Assembly: GCA_019084025.1 (NCBI GenBank)
Contig: JAHRBI010000001.1
Location: forward strand, 372,001-436,000
Reading direction: 5' to 3'
DNA: 64,000 nucleotides
Source: Burkholderiaceae bacterium DAT-1
GTDB lineage: Bacteria > Pseudomonadota > Gammaproteobacteria > Burkholderiales > Chitinimonadaceae
Position numbers and translations under genes: made by a program. Under the pieces are notes generated by a model. That model was not told the origin of the DNA and searched no databases. It was given only the letters and a program-made list of their open reading frames with translations. Shown here piece by piece: positions 19,854 to 29,222 of the stretch; position 1 is the first letter of the stretch; the number at the start of each line of letters is the position of its first letter.

Positions 19854-20996
19854 TTATCTTTTCGCTAGCCGTTCAATGGCTGCGTCCAGTGTGGTGTCCT
19901 GTTTTGCGAAACAGAAACGAACCAGTCCCTGATTACGTCCGTCAGCATAGAACGCCGATAGGGGTATGGCTGCCACCCCCACCTCTTTGGTCAACCACTC
20001 GCAGAACTCAAGCTCGCCCAGATCGCTACGGATGTCGCGATAGTCGGCGATCTGGAAGTAGGTGCCTGCGACGGGCAACAATCTGAATCCGGCGGCTTCA
20101 AGGCCAGGTGCCAGTCGCGCACGCTTTGCAGCAAAGAACGCGGATAAGCCCTGCCAGTGCTCGGGCGCTTGCAGATGGCGGGCAATCGCGACCTGCAACG
20201 GTGTGGCAACTGAAAACACCAGATATTGATGCAGCTTGCGAAATTCTGCAGTCAGGAATGCAGGCGCGACGACATAGCCTACCTTCCAGCCGGTTGCGTG
20301 AAATGTCTTGCCGAAGGAGTACACCGCAAAGGCACGCAAGCGCAAGCCCGGATGGCTCAGCACACTGTGGTGCTGATGGCCATCGAAGACCAGATGCTCG
20401 TAGACCTCGTCGGACAGCACCAGCAGATCATGGGTATCGGCGATGATAAACAGTTCATCGAGATCGCTGCGGGTCAGGACACTGGTGGCCGGATTATTCG
20501 GATTATTGATGATGATCAGACGCGTGCGCGGCGTAACAGCAGCACGTACCGCATCCCAATCCATCGCAAAGGCTGTTGGTGCCAATGCCACACGCACGGG
20601 AATGGCTCCCTGCGCCACGATAGCGGGCGCATAGCTGTCGTAGGCTGGCTCGATGATGATAGCCTCATCACCGGCATGCAGCGTGGTGGCAATCGCCGTA
20701 TACAACGCCTGTGTGGCGCCTGCGGTGACGGTGATCTCCTGATCGGCATCCACTTCATGGCCTTGAAGTGCGAGCTTGGCCGCGATGGCCTGACGCAATA
20801 CTGGCAGGCCGGGCATGGGGGCATACTGATTGAAGCCTTCGCGCATGGCGTCGGCGGCGCCCTGAATCAGGTTGTCATGACAGGGATAGTCCGGAAAGCC
20901 CTGAGACAGATTGATGGCGCCGTGCTGCAGCGCGAGCTGCGACATCCGGCTGAAAATGGTGAGGCCGAGATCGGGAAATTTGCTGGTAAAGGTCAT
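19854..20996 (-). CDS. Class I/II pyridoxal-phosphate aminotransferase (methionine/kynurenine aminotransferase type)
   Basis: The protein of 380 residues resembles YbdL-type methionine aminotransferase and kynurenine aminotransferases: INLSQGFPDYP near the N-terminus, TAGATQALY, NNPNNPATSV, LSDEVYEHLVFD, and SFGKTFHATGWKVGY with the Schiff-base Lys. It probably transaminates methionine or aromatic amino acids with a 2-oxo acid. It is downstream of fba but separated from it by a good terminator, so it is a separate unit. Confidence 0.88.
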   Translation of the reverse strand: MTFTSKFPDLGLTIFSRMSQLALQHGAINLSQGFPDYPCHDNLIQGAADAMREGFNQYAPMPGLPVLRQAIAAKLALQGHEVDADQEITVTAGATQALYTAIATTLHAGDEAIIIEPAYDSYAPAIVAQGAIPVRVALAPTAFAMDWDAVRAAVTPRTRLIIINNPNNPATSVLTRSDLDELFIIADTHDLLVLSDEVYEHLVFDGHQHHSVLSHPGLRLRAFAVYSFGKTFHATGWKVGYVVAPAFLTAEFRKLHQYLVFSVATPLQVAIARHLQAPEHWQGLSAFFAAKRARLAPGLEAAGFRLLPVAGTYFQIADYRDIRSDLGELEFCEWLTKEVGVAAIPLSAFYADGRNQGLVRFCFAKQDTTLDAAIERLAKR

Positions 20997-21052
20997 GGGT
21001 AGGCTTTGCTGGTTTTTATGGCAAAGATAACGGTTTATGACCGTTCATTCCA

Positions 21053-21083
21053 GCAAAAAAAGAAACCCCGCGCAGGGCGGGGT
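21053..21083 (-). terminator. Rho-independent terminator downstream of fba
   Basis: On the minus strand, a 7-bp stem (ACCCCGC / GCGGGGT) with a 5-base loop is followed by TTTCTTTTTTT. It lies 165 bases after the fba stop codon and closes the tkt-to-fba series. Confidence 0.85.
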
Positions 21084-21247
21084 CAGTCTCTCGAAAGGGC
21101 TGCTTGCTATCCAACGGCATACACTTCTGCCTGATGGTTCATAACCAAAAGACATATGTTACCTGCCGCTATAGTGCATCAAAATCAGACTACGTTCAAT
21201 TGTAGAACGACAAATGGCAATATGCCAATTTATGCCATTGTCTTGAT

Positions 21248-22312
21248 TTATTTGATAATTGCAGCGAGTTCGCCCTTCTTGTAGCGATCGGACATGGCTT
21301 CCAGGCTAAGCGCTTTGATCTTGCTGGCCTGACCTGCGCAACCGAAGGCTTCGAAGCGTGCCTTACAGATGTCCCTGGCGCTGCCCATGGCATCTTTGAG
21401 GAACTTGCGCGGGTCGAATTCAGATTTGTTGGTGGCCAAATGGCGACGGATCGCACCGGTCATCGCCAGACGGATATCAGTGTCGATATTGATCTTGCGC
21501 ACGCCGTACTTGATACCGGTTACGATTTCTTCAACCGGCACGCCGTAGGTTTCCTTCATATCGCCACCGTACTGACGGATGATTTCCAGCCATTCTTGCG
21601 GCACGCTGGAGCTACCGTGCATCACCAGGTGGGTGTTCGGCAGGCGGGCGTGGATTTCCTTGATGCGCTCGATGGCCAGAATGTCACCGGTAGGCTTGCG
21701 GGTAAACTTGTAAGCGCCATGGCTGGTTCCGATGGCAATGGCCAGAGCATCCACACCGGTCTGCTTGACGAAGTCAGCAGCCTGCTCCGGGTCGGTCAGG
21801 AGCTGATCGTGGCTCAGCTTGCCTTCGAAACCGTGGCCGTCTTCCTTCTCGCCTTCACCGGTTTCCAGCGAACCCAGACAACCCAGCTCGCCTTCAACGG
21901 ACACGCCAATCGCGTGCGACAGTTCCACCACGCGACGGGTCACATCGACGTTGTATTCGTAGCTGGATGGGGTCTTGGCATCTTCCATCAGTGAGCCGTC
22001 CATCATCACGCTGGAGAAACCCGAGCGGATGGCCTGAATACACACGGCCGGGCTGGCACCGTGATCCTGATGCATGACCACCGGAATATGCGGATAGGCT
22101 TCGACAGCGGCCAGAATCAGGTGGCGCAGGAATGGCTCGCCTGCGTATTTGCGGGCACCGGCGGAACCTTGCATGATCACTGGGCTGTTGCACTCGTCAG
22201 CGGCCTGCATGATGGCCTGAACCTGCTCGAGGTTGTTCACATTGAACGCTGGCAGGCCGTAACCATTTTCAGCAGCGTGATCCAGCAATTGACGCATTGA
22301 TACGAGGGCCAT
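21248..22312 (-). CDS. fba: Fructose-bisphosphate aldolase, class II
   Basis: This zinc-dependent aldolase interconverts fructose 1,6-bisphosphate with dihydroxyacetone phosphate and glyceraldehyde 3-phosphate. [11 protein letters not shown] near the N-terminus, HQDHGA with zinc-binding His, the segments GVSVEGELG and [10 protein letters not shown], and KINIDTDIR identify the class II, CbbA-like form of about 354 residues. GGAG lies ten bases before the ATG. It ends the tkt-gap-pgk series. Confidence 0.97.
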   Translation of the reverse strand: MALVSMRQLLDHAAENGYGLPAFNVNNLEQVQAIMQAADECNSPVIMQGSAGARKYAGEPFLRHLILAAVEAYPHIPVVMHQDHGASPAVCIQAIRSGFSSVMMDGSLMEDAKTPSSYEYNVDVTRRVVELSHAIGVSVEGELGCLGSLETGEGEKEDGHGFEGKLSHDQLLTDPEQAADFVKQTGVDALAIAIGTSHGAYKFTRKPTGDILAIERIKEIHARLPNTHLVMHGSSSVPQEWLEIIRQYGGDMKETYGVPVEEIVTGIKYGVRKINIDTDIRLAMTGAIRRHLATNKSEFDPRKFLKDAMGSARDICKARFEAFGCAGQASKIKALSLEAMSDRYKKGELAAIIK

Positions 22313-22402
22313 GACTTACTCCATTCAATAATTGATTCGTTTGTTTCACTCGGGGCGGCGATTGACCGCCCTGCGTTGTCTTAGCTTTACATCCATACCA
22401 CG

Positions 22403-23290
22403 CTATTGCGCAGCTGCACGCGCTTTGCGCTTTGCCCAGCGGCGTTTCGCCCACCAGACCAGCACGCCCACCGGGATGGCCCACGGCACTAGGGCAATCA
22501 GTGCCGACAGTAAATGTCCCAGGCTCGAAAAGAACACAAATCCGGATGATTCCCAGGCGTCCTTCAATGGCATCCACGCACTACGCTCGGCGATGGATCG
22601 CGTCGCATGAATTTCCAGCGTCATGCGCACCATATCGGTCTGTTTGGCCAATACCTTGCGACGTCCGACGATCGAATCGAGCTCGCTTTGCGTTTCCGTC
22701 AGTGCTTTTTCCAGTTCAACGATATCAGCCAGCTTGCCGGGCTTTTCGGCCAGCAATTTGCGCATGCGATCACGCGATTCGGTGAGATTCTTCAGCTTGG
22801 CATCGACATCGACGACTTCGGCGGTTTTATCTTCGCTTTCGGTCCCCTGACTGACAATCACGCCCTGCCCGCGAATCCTGGCGAAGAACGGTTCAACCGT
22901 CGCAGGCAGCAATCTGAACGCCAGGGTTGCGCTTGGATTGACGCGATCATTGCGCTCAAAACGCGATGACAGTATCTCGCCATTGGCTTGCATCACACCC
23001 TTGGTCAGGTCTGATAACGTGGTTTCGACCTGCTCTGCAGCCTTTACTTCAAGCTCGATGGAGTGAGATACAGCCAGATATCGACGAACATTTACATCCG
23101 CCCTGTCAGCCTGAACATCCTCAACCATGGGCGCTGAGTGGAGGGGCACTTCTACAGGCGGCATAAATGCAGCAGGCGTCTCTTTCTGCTGCATGTTTAA
23201 CACAACAGGCTTGCTGACGAGCTCGCTATCCACTCTTCCGCAAGCAGCCAGCACCACTGTAGCAATCACACTCCACCAGAGCGCCCGCAT
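22403..23290 (-). CDS. DUF4349 lipoprotein
   Basis: The start at 23290 gives a lipoprotein signal peptide ending in the lipobox LAAC. A DUF4349 domain follows (VNVRRYLAVSHSIELEV, then SSRFERND, FRLLPATVEPF), then a coiled coil of about 60 residues (DVDAKLKNLTESRDRMRKLL read as DVDAKLKNL and ESRDRMRKL) and one C-terminal membrane segment (FSSLGHLLSALIALVPWAIP), ending in a basic tail. The cell location is the envelope; function is unknown. The start codon is four bases after the pgk stop, so it is cotranscribed with glycolytic genes. Confidence 0.83.
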   Translation of the reverse strand: MRALWWSVIATVVLAACGRVDSELVSKPVVLNMQQKETPAAFMPPVEVPLHSAPMVEDVQADRADVNVRRYLAVSHSIELEVKAAEQVETTLSDLTKGVMQANGEILSSRFERNDRVNPSATLAFRLLPATVEPFFARIRGQGVIVSQGTESEDKTAEVVDVDAKLKNLTESRDRMRKLLAEKPGKLADIVELEKALTETQSELDSIVGRRKVLAKQTDMVRMTLEIHATRSIAERSAWMPLKDAWESSGFVFFSSLGHLLSALIALVPWAIPVGVLVWWAKRRWAKRKARAAAQ

Positions 23291-23294
23291 CGTC

Positions 23295-24467
23295 TTATTC
23301 GCTCCGCGCTTCAAGCACTTCGACTGCAGGCAACAGCTTGCCTTCCAGGAATTCGAGGAAGGCACCGCCACCTGTGGAGATATAGCTCACTTCATCCGTG
23401 ATGCCATACTTGCCCACCGCGGCGAGCGTGTCGCCACCACCGGCAATCGAGAAGCCCTTGCTGGCGGCAATGGCGCGCGCCAGGGTTTCGGTACCCTTGC
23501 CAAACTGGTCGAATTCGAACACGCCGACCGGGCCATTCCAGACGATGGTACCGGCTTGTGCCACGATGGCGGCCAGTTCGGCTGCTGAATTCGGGCCAAT
23601 ATCAAAAATCATGTCGTCGGCTGTCACGTCAGCCAGCGCTTTGGTCACAGCGGGTTCGTCAGCGGCAAACTTCTGGCCCACCACCACATCGCTTGGCAGC
23701 GGCACATTGCCGCCACGGGCGCGGATCTTGGCGATCACGGCACGGGCTGCATCGACCAGATCGGCTTCTGCCAGCGATTTACCGATTTCTCGGCCTTCCG
23801 CCAGCAGGAAGGTATTGGCAATGCCGCCGCCCACGATCAGCTGGTCTACCTTGTCGGCCAGCGATTCGAGAATGGTCAGCTTGGTCGACACCTTGGAACC
23901 TGCGACGATCGCCACCAGCGGACGCGCCGGTTGTGCCAGTGCCTTGCCCAGTGCGTCCAGCTCGGCCGCCATGAGAATGCCAGCGCAGGCAACGGGTGCA
24001 AACTTGGCCACTGCGTAGGTCGAGGCTTCGGCGCGGTGCGAGGTACCAAAGGCATCATGGACAAATACATCACACAGCGCGGCATAGGCCTGACCCAGAT
24101 CGTCCTTGTTTTTCTTTTCGCCCACATTGCAGCGGACGTTTTCCAGCATCACCAGCTCGCCTGCCTTGACCTGAAACCCGGTCCAGTCAGCCAGCACCGG
24201 CACGGTCTTGCCCAGCAATTCGCCCAGACGTGCTGCCACGGGGGCCAACTTGTCCTCTTCGTTGACCTGACCTTCGGTCGGACGGCCCAGGTGGGTCATC
24301 ACGATCACACCGGCACCGGCCTTCAGCGCGTGTTCGATGGTCGGCAGGCTGGCGCGGATACGGGTGTCGTCACCGATCTTGCCGTCCTTGACGGGCACAT
24401 TCATATCGACACGAATCAGAACACGTTTTCCGGCGAGATCGAGGTCAGTCAGCTTTTTGAATTTCAT
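23295..24467 (-). CDS. pgk: Phosphoglycerate kinase
   Basis: Pgk transfers phosphate between 1,3-bisphosphoglycerate and ADP. Signatures: [19 protein letters not shown] (shortened: [10 protein letters not shown]), [24 protein letters not shown] and GGGDTLAAV. The ATG at 24467 is the right start; an upstream TTG three codons earlier lacks support. The length of 390 residues is standard. It follows gap after 146 bases, with a hairpin of doubtful strength in between. Confidence 0.97.
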   Translation of the reverse strand: MKFKKLTDLDLAGKRVLIRVDMNVPVKDGKIGDDTRIRASLPTIEHALKAGAGVIVMTHLGRPTEGQVNEEDKLAPVAARLGELLGKTVPVLADWTGFQVKAGELVMLENVRCNVGEKKNKDDLGQAYAALCDVFVHDAFGTSHRAEASTYAVAKFAPVACAGILMAAELDALGKALAQPARPLVAIVAGSKVSTKLTILESLADKVDQLIVGGGIANTFLLAEGREIGKSLAEADLVDAARAVIAKIRARGGNVPLPSDVVVGQKFAADEPAVTKALADVTADDMIFDIGPNSAAELAAIVAQAGTIVWNGPVGVFEFDQFGKGTETLARAIAASKGFSIAGGGDTLAAVGKYGITDEVSYISTGGGAFLEFLEGKLLPAVEVLEARSE

Positions 24468-24550
24468 GGCAGGCAAATAGGATAGTGATGAAAGATGAAT
24501 AGTGTAGCGCAGACATTTTGCGGAGGTGCGATTGCCTGACTACATGTGCA

Positions 24551-24575
24551 TCCGGCCACTTGAGCAGCGGCCGGA
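24551..24575 (-). terminator. Weak hairpin between gap and pgk
   Basis: A 7-bp stem (TCCGGCC / GGCCGGA) with an 11-base loop but no T-run. It may attenuate or only stabilise the gap message; it is unlikely to end transcription fully. Confidence 0.3.
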
Positions 24576-24613
24576 AACACGGAAGCGGCACCAACCGGCA
24601 CCGCCAGACAACC

Positions 24614-25627
24614 TTACTTGGCTGCCATCATGGCACGAGCGGTATTGAGCATCTGCACGGAGAAGCCCCACTCGTTGTCGTACCAGCTACCCACCTTCAC
24701 CAGATTGCCGCTGGACACCTTGGTCAGGGTCGAGTCGAAAATCGAGGCTTCGTTAGTGTGGTTGAAATCGATCGACACCAGCGGCAGATCGTTGTAACCC
24801 AGCACGCCCTTCATCAGGCCGTTGGCGGCATCGCGCATCAGGGCATTGATTTCTTCCTTGGAGGTGTCGCGCTTGGCCACAAAGCTCAGATCCACCATCG
24901 ACACATTGATGGTCGGGACGCGCATGGCGTAGCCGTCCAGCTTGCCATTCAGTTCCGGCAGCACCAGACCCACGGCCGCAGCTGCGCCAGTCTTGGTCGG
25001 GATGATGGATTGCGTAGCAGAACGGGCACGACGCAGATCCTTGTGACGCACATCGGTCAGCACCTGATCGTTGGTGTAGGCGTGAATCGTGGTCATCAGA
25101 CCCTTTTCGATGCCGATGGCATCATTCAGTACCTTTGCTACCGGTGCCAGACAATTGGTGGTACACGAGGCGTTGGATACGACGGTCATGTCGCTGCGCA
25201 GAATGTCGTGGTTGACGCCGTACACGATGGTCGCGTCGACATCCTTGTCGCCCGGAGCGGAGATCAGCACCTTCTTGGCGCCCGCATCCAGATGCACCTG
25301 ACACTTGGCCTTGCTGGTAAATGCGCCGGTACATTCCAGCACCACATCGATACCCAGATCGCGCCACGGCAGTTCGGCCGGATTGCGGGTGCTGAAGAAG
25401 CGGATGTTTTCGTCGTTGATGCGCAGCCAGTCGCCATCGGCCTTCACGGTGGCATTGAAGCGACCGTGAACGGTGTCGAACTTGGTCAGGTGGGCGTTGG
25501 TTTCGATGTCACCCGATGCGTTGATGGCAACGATCTTGAACTCGGAATTGCGGTTCAGTTCGTAGATTGCGCGCAATACGTTGCGACCGATACGACCGTA
25601 GCCGTTGATGGCAATGCGGATGGACAT
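24614..25627 (-). CDS. gap: Glyceraldehyde-3-phosphate dehydrogenase, type I
   Basis: The enzyme oxidises glyceraldehyde 3-phosphate with phosphate and NAD(P). [14 protein letters not shown] is the nucleotide-binding start, Cys155 ([12 protein letters not shown]) the catalytic thiol, and [10 protein letters not shown] holds the partner His. The position that in NAD-dependent enzymes is Asp (the ND of strand 2) reads INASGD, so Ala and Ser replace Asp and Leu; this fits relaxed or NADP preference. Length, 337 residues, is standard. A GGAGA site precedes the ATG, and an inverted repeat lies in the leader. Confidence 0.96.
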   Translation of the reverse strand: MSIRIAINGYGRIGRNVLRAIYELNRNSEFKIVAINASGDIETNAHLTKFDTVHGRFNATVKADGDWLRINDENIRFFSTRNPAELPWRDLGIDVVLECTGAFTSKAKCQVHLDAGAKKVLISAPGDKDVDATIVYGVNHDILRSDMTVVSNASCTTNCLAPVAKVLNDAIGIEKGLMTTIHAYTNDQVLTDVRHKDLRRARSATQSIIPTKTGAAAAVGLVLPELNGKLDGYAMRVPTINVSMVDLSFVAKRDTSKEEINALMRDAANGLMKGVLGYNDLPLVSIDFNHTNEASIFDSTLTKVSSGNLVKVGSWYDNEWGFSVQMLNTARAMMAAK

Positions 25628-25654
25628 CTTGTGACTCTCCTGAAAACTCGAAAG

Positions 25655-25680
25655 TTGTAGTCAAAAATTTCAGACTACAA
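25655..25680. promoter_or_regulatory. Inverted repeat in the gap leader
   Basis: TTGTAGTC at 25655-25662 and GACTACAA at 25673-25680 form a perfect 8-bp dyad with a 10-base AT-rich centre, 28 bases before the gap ATG. A further GACTACA stands at 25717-25723. The element could be an operator (the half-site resembles that of HexR-type regulators but the spacing differs) or an RNA hairpin next to the ribosome-binding site. Confidence 0.45.
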
Positions 25681-25760
25681 AAAAGGCGATTTTACCTGTT
25701 CCTTGCGATGAAGTGCGACTACATCACAGGAAATTTAGTACTTAAACCTTGATTTCAATG

Positions 25761-25784
25761 CAAAAAGGAGGGATTTCTCCCTCC
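25761..25784 (-). terminator. Rho-independent terminator downstream of tkt
   Basis: On the minus strand a perfect 7-bp stem (GGAGGGA / TCCCTCC, 4-base loop) is followed by TTTTTG. It lies about 45 bases after the tkt stop, so gap is likely to have its own promoter. Confidence 0.75.
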
Positions 25785-25829
25785 CGTTTGTCATTTACCC
25801 GCATGTACGGGCCGCAAAACAGCAAATGA

Positions 25830-27821
25830 TTACAATACCGCCTTCGCGACAGCCACCACGTTTTCAACCGTGAAGCCAAACGCCTTGAACAGTGCAGGCG
25901 CAGGTGCGGACTCACCAAAGGTATCCATACCAACCACTGCACCATCGAGCCCCACATACTTGCGCCAGAAGTCGGATACGCCCGCTTCGATGGCAACGCG
26001 AGCAGTGCCACGTGGCAGGACTTCTGCCTGATAAGTCTTGTCCTGACGATCAAAGACATTGGTACATGGCATTGACACCACGCGGGTTGCCACGCCTTCT
26101 GCTTCCAGCAGTTCGCGCGCCTTCAGCGCCAGTTCGATTTCCGAACCGGTGGCAATCAGCACCAGCTTGGGCGCGCCATTGGCGGCATCACGCAGCACGT
26201 AGCCACCCTTGTTGATCGCATCAACTTGCGCAGCGTCGCGACTGACAAACGGCAGATTCTGGCGGCTCAGGATCATGCTGGACGGGGTCGATTTCTGCTC
26301 GATGGCATGCGCCCAAGCCACAGCCGCTTCCATGGTATCGCAGGGACGCCAGGTATTCATGTTCGGGATGTAGCGCAGGGTAGCGGTTTGTTCCACCGGC
26401 TGATGGGTCGGACCATCTTCGCCCAGACCGATCGAATCGTGGGTAAACACGAAGATCGGGTTCTGCTTCATCAGCGCAGCCATACGCAGGGCATTGCGTG
26501 CATATTCGCTGAACATCAGGAAGGTACCGCCGTAGGGACGGACACCGCCGTGCAGCGCCATACCGTTCATGATGGCAGCCATACCGAATTCACGCACACC
26601 GTAGCTAATGTAATTACCGTTGCCTTCGCTATCAATCCACTTGCTCCCCGACCAATTGGTCAGATTGGAGCCGGTCAGGTCGGCGGAACCGCCTACGAAC
26701 TCCGGAAAAGCGGGCGAGAACGCTTCGATGGCGATCTGGCTAGCCTTGCGGGTCGCAACAGTTTGTGCGGCATCGTTAATCTTTTGCAGCGCAGCGGCTT
26801 TCACTTCAGCCCAGTTGGCAGGCAATTCGCCCTTCATGCGACGCAGGAATTCGGCAGCCAACTCAGGGTGCGCAGCTTCGTAATCAGCGAAACGCTTGAT
26901 CCACTCGCTTTCCAGCGTCGCGCCCTTGTCGCGTGCGTTCCAGCCTGCATAGACATCAGCCGGAATCTCAAACGGGGCATGGCTCCAGCCCAGATGCTCG
27001 CGGGCGGCGGCGATTTCGGCGTGGCCGAGTGCCGCACCGTGCACATCATGTGTGCCTTGCTTGTTAGGCGAACCCTTGCCGATGACGGTCTTGCAGCAGA
27101 TCAGGGTCGGCTTGTCGCTGACCGCCTTGGCTGCGCGGATGGCGGCGTCAACCGCATCGACATCGTGACCATCCACACCGGCGATCACATGCCAGCCATA
27201 GGATTCGAAACGTGCAGGGGTATTATCGGTAAACCAGCCTTCGACGTGGCCATCAATGGAGATGCCGTTATCGTCCCAGAAGGCAATCAGCTTGCCCAGT
27301 TTCCAGGTGCCGGCCAGCGAACACGCTTCATGGCTAATGCCCTCCATCAGGCAGCCGTCGCCCATGAACACATAGGTGTAGTGATCGACAATGGCGTGAC
27401 CCGGACGGTTGAACTGCGCGGCCAGCATCTTTTCAGCCATGGCCATACCCACTGCATTGGTGATGCCCTGCCCCAGCGGACCTGTCGTGGTTTCCACACC
27501 CGGTGCGTAGCCATACTCCGGGTGACCCGGCGTCTTGGAATGCAGCTGACGGAATTGCTTCAGATCATCGATGCTCAGCTCATAACCGGTGAGATGCAGC
27601 AGCGAGTAAATCAGCATGGAACCGTGGCCATTCGACAGCACGAAGCGGTCACGATCTGCCCAGTGCGGATTGGCCGGATTGTGGCGCAGATGACCACCCC
27701 ACAGGGCCAGCGCAATTTCAGCCATGCCCATCGGGGCACCGGGGTGACCGGAATTGGCTTGTTGAACTGCATCCATGGAGAGGAATCGGATCGCATTGCT
27801 CAGATCGGTACGAGAAGCCAT
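25830..27821 (-). CDS. tkt: Transketolase
   Basis: Transketolase moves two-carbon ketol units between sugar phosphates using thiamine diphosphate. Visible: [38 protein letters not shown], the ThDP motif MGDGCLMEG...DDNGISIDG, and [17 protein letters not shown]. The ATG at 27821 ([20 protein letters not shown]) aligns with the E. coli start; an ATG at 27836 is possible. Neither has a strong ribosome-binding site. A good promoter lies about 90-117 bases upstream. Confidence 0.97.
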   Translation of the reverse strand: MASRTDLSNAIRFLSMDAVQQANSGHPGAPMGMAEIALALWGGHLRHNPANPHWADRDRFVLSNGHGSMLIYSLLHLTGYELSIDDLKQFRQLHSKTPGHPEYGYAPGVETTTGPLGQGITNAVGMAMAEKMLAAQFNRPGHAIVDHYTYVFMGDGCLMEGISHEACSLAGTWKLGKLIAFWDDNGISIDGHVEGWFTDNTPARFESYGWHVIAGVDGHDVDAVDAAIRAAKAVSDKPTLICCKTVIGKGSPNKQGTHDVHGAALGHAEIAAAREHLGWSHAPFEIPADVYAGWNARDKGATLESEWIKRFADYEAAHPELAAEFLRRMKGELPANWAEVKAAALQKINDAAQTVATRKASQIAIEAFSPAFPEFVGGSADLTGSNLTNWSGSKWIDSEGNGNYISYGVREFGMAAIMNGMALHGGVRPYGGTFLMFSEYARNALRMAALMKQNPIFVFTHDSIGLGEDGPTHQPVEQTATLRYIPNMNTWRPCDTMEAAVAWAHAIEQKSTPSSMILSRQNLPFVSRDAAQVDAINKGGYVLRDAANGAPKLVLIATGSEIELALKARELLEAEGVATRVVSMPCTNVFDRQDKTYQAEVLPRGTARVAIEAGVSDFWRKYVGLDGAVVGMDTFGESAPAPALFKAFGFTVENVVAVAKAVL

Positions 27822-27909
27822 GAAGCTATCTTTCATCAGCGAGGCGCAGGCGCGCGCCAGGTTGCGGACAGAGTCGGCCTATGTTGCAGGCCAGCAAAAT
27901 TTGGCGCGG

Positions 27910-27938
27910 ATTATCCTTTATACAGGCGTTTTAAGCAA
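27910..27938 (-). promoter_or_regulatory. Sigma-70 promoter of tkt
   Basis: On the minus strand TTGCTT (27938-27933) and GATAAT (27915-27910) are exactly 17 bases apart, upstream of tkt with a predicted leader of about 80 bases. Confidence 0.55.
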
Positions 27939-28083
27939 TCTAAGTCTTTGTATATCAACTGCATTTTTGATTAAAAAGTAGTTTTGTTACGGAAATATTT
28001 GCCAATTTTATTGAGTCATTCAACAGAAGCATGCGAGATAGCGGGTATGTGCGTTTTCCAGTACATCAGTCCACCATTTGAAC

Positions 28084-28428
28084 TCAAGGTAAGTCGACAA
28101 GAATATTGATGCGCTGAGCAGACCCGCTCACAGCAATTTCCTTACCCTGAAAGGTCTGCCCGCCGGTACCGATGATGCTGACTTGCGGCATGGGATATCG
28201 CACAGCAGCCGTACCCGGACATTGGCTGTAACTCACAGATACCAGTTGCTCGCCCTGATTGCCAGCCCGCACCGATGGCGTGACCACACAGCTGGGTGCA
28301 ACAATGGCGCCGCGGAATTCGATCGTTCCTGCAAATGACTGGGATTCGCTATTCGATGCGGGCTGCAGCAGCCATACCGTCATCGCCCATACATACAGGC
28401 GAGCCCCTCGCCAACCGCCGCGCATCAT
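28084..28428 (-). CDS. Small fimbrial subunit-like protein, last gene of the pilus operon
   Basis: The ATG at 28428 has GGAG seven bases upstream and opens a signal peptide (about 25 residues). The mature part begins like a pilin: SFAGTIEFRGAIVAPSCVV, with a second Cys at SYSQC, the disulfide pattern of type 1 subunits. At 114 residues it is much shorter than a usual pilin (150-180) and ends in LVDLP without the Tyr-containing last strand. It may be a minor or terminating subunit, or a shortened gene. It follows the major pilin across a terminator hairpin. Confidence 0.7.
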   Translation of the reverse strand: MMRGGWRGARLYVWAMTVWLLQPASNSESQSFAGTIEFRGAIVAPSCVVTPSVRAGNQGEQLVSVSYSQCPGTAAVRYPMPQVSIIGTGGQTFQGKEIAVSGSAQRINILVDLP

Positions 28429-28459
28429 GTCCACACTCCAACTGCATTCACTCTCCTTG

Positions 28460-28477
28460 TGTATTAGGCGTAATACA
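28460..28477. promoter_or_regulatory. Perfect dyad upstream of the small pilin gene
   Basis: TGTATTAGGCGTAATACA has 7-bp arms around GGCG and lies 32-49 bases before the ATG. Its core TTAGGC matches the repeat found before the chaperone and major pilin genes. It may be an operator. Confidence 0.4.
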
Positions 28478-28510
28478 GATGCAGTGACGACCATGCCGAT
28501 AACCGGCAAT

Positions 28511-28537
28511 AAAAAACGGGCCATTCAGGCCCGTTTT
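28511..28537 (-). terminator. Rho-independent terminator after the major pilin
   Basis: A perfect 10-bp stem (AAAACGGGCC / GGCCCGTTTT, 5-base loop) with TT beyond, 19 bases after the pilin stop. It would limit expression of the small downstream pilin unless that gene has its own promoter. Confidence 0.85.
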
Positions 28538-28555
28538 GTCGTCTACCCCGATAAA

Positions 28556-29143
28556 TTAAGGGAAAGAGATCGCGATAGGCACTGCAGCACTGACCGTACC
28601 TGCGCCAACGGCAGCAGCGGTGGCGTAGTAAGCCACGCTATACGTCAGGGTCACTGCCTGGGTACCGGTCAGACCTGAGCCCAGTGTGTACTTGGAGGTA
28701 AAGGTCGGTGTCACCACGGTACCAATTGCGTTAGCAGAGTCCAGTGTGACATTGCTGTCGCTGGTCGCTTCCTTCACCTGCAGGGACACGCCGGTTGCCT
28801 TACCGGTAGAAGCACCATTGTTGAAGGTCGTGTTGACGGTTGCATCAGCAGTACCATTCCACGCAACTTGCAGCTTGTTGGTTGCATTTGCGTAATAGGT
28901 ACAATTGGTGAACTTCAGATTGAAGTTCTGCAATGCAGCAGTATCCCCAATTGCCGAGAAGTTGGTGGTGTTCACTGTTTGCAGGGTCACAGTTTGTGTG
29001 CTTGTCGATGTGTCGATCGTACAAGGCTGTGCAACCACTTTACCACTGAATGTGATAGTACCTGCAGTCGATGTCTGACCGGCAGCAAAGCCAGCCAAAC
29101 TGGTGAGTGCCAGTGCTAGAGGCAGCAAATGTTTGGTTTTCAT
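28556..29143 (-). CDS. Major fimbrial subunit (type 1 pilin family)
   Basis: A signal peptide (about 1-22, MKTKHLLPLALALTSLAGFA) leads to a mature pilin starting TAGTITFSGKVVAQPCTIDT. The second Cys is in KFTNCTYY, giving the usual disulfide, and a GxxLQVKEAT segment follows. It is Thr/Ala/Asn-rich, as fibre subunits are. The end, AVPIAISFP, replaces the common Tyr-containing last strand. It is fourth in the operon, followed by a strong terminator, and an upstream 12-base repeat may serve its own promoter, fitting high expression. Confidence 0.9.
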   Translation of the reverse strand: MKTKHLLPLALALTSLAGFAAGQTSTAGTITFSGKVVAQPCTIDTSTSTQTVTLQTVNTTNFSAIGDTAALQNFNLKFTNCTYYANATNKLQVAWNGTADATVNTTFNNGASTGKATGVSLQVKEATSDSNVTLDSANAIGTVVTPTFTSKYTLGSGLTGTQAVTLTYSVAYYATAAAVGAGTVSAAVPIAISFP

Positions 29144-29163
29144 GATGACTTCCTTTCCCTCGT

Positions 29164-29175
29164 TTTAGGCTTTTA
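29164..29175. repeat. 12-base repeat upstream of the major pilin, copy 2
   Basis: TTTAGGCTTTTA, identical to the copy at 33392-33403 before the chaperone gene. It ends 21 bases before the pilin ATG (minus strand TAAAAGCCTAAA). Confidence 0.6.
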
Positions 29176-29222
29176 GCCCGATTTGGCCCCACTCTTGCAG
29201 GCCTGATTAAACCACCCGCCCC

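Noticed and set aside
20226-21002. A 258-codon open frame opposite the aminotransferase
   Set aside because: The minus-strand gene has all the class I aminotransferase motifs; no domain is seen in the antisense product.
22353-22371. Hairpin GGGCGG / CCGCCC between the DUF4349 gene and fba
   Set aside because: No T-run on either strand; it may be an mRNA structure but not a supported terminator.
24518-25660. A 380-codon open frame opposite gap on the plus strand
   Set aside because: It is a shadow of the gap gene through GC-rich third positions, with no domain.
26226-27974. A 582-codon open frame opposite tkt on the plus strand
   Set aside because: It mirrors the codon pattern of tkt, whose motifs are unmistakable; the antisense product has no recognisable domain.
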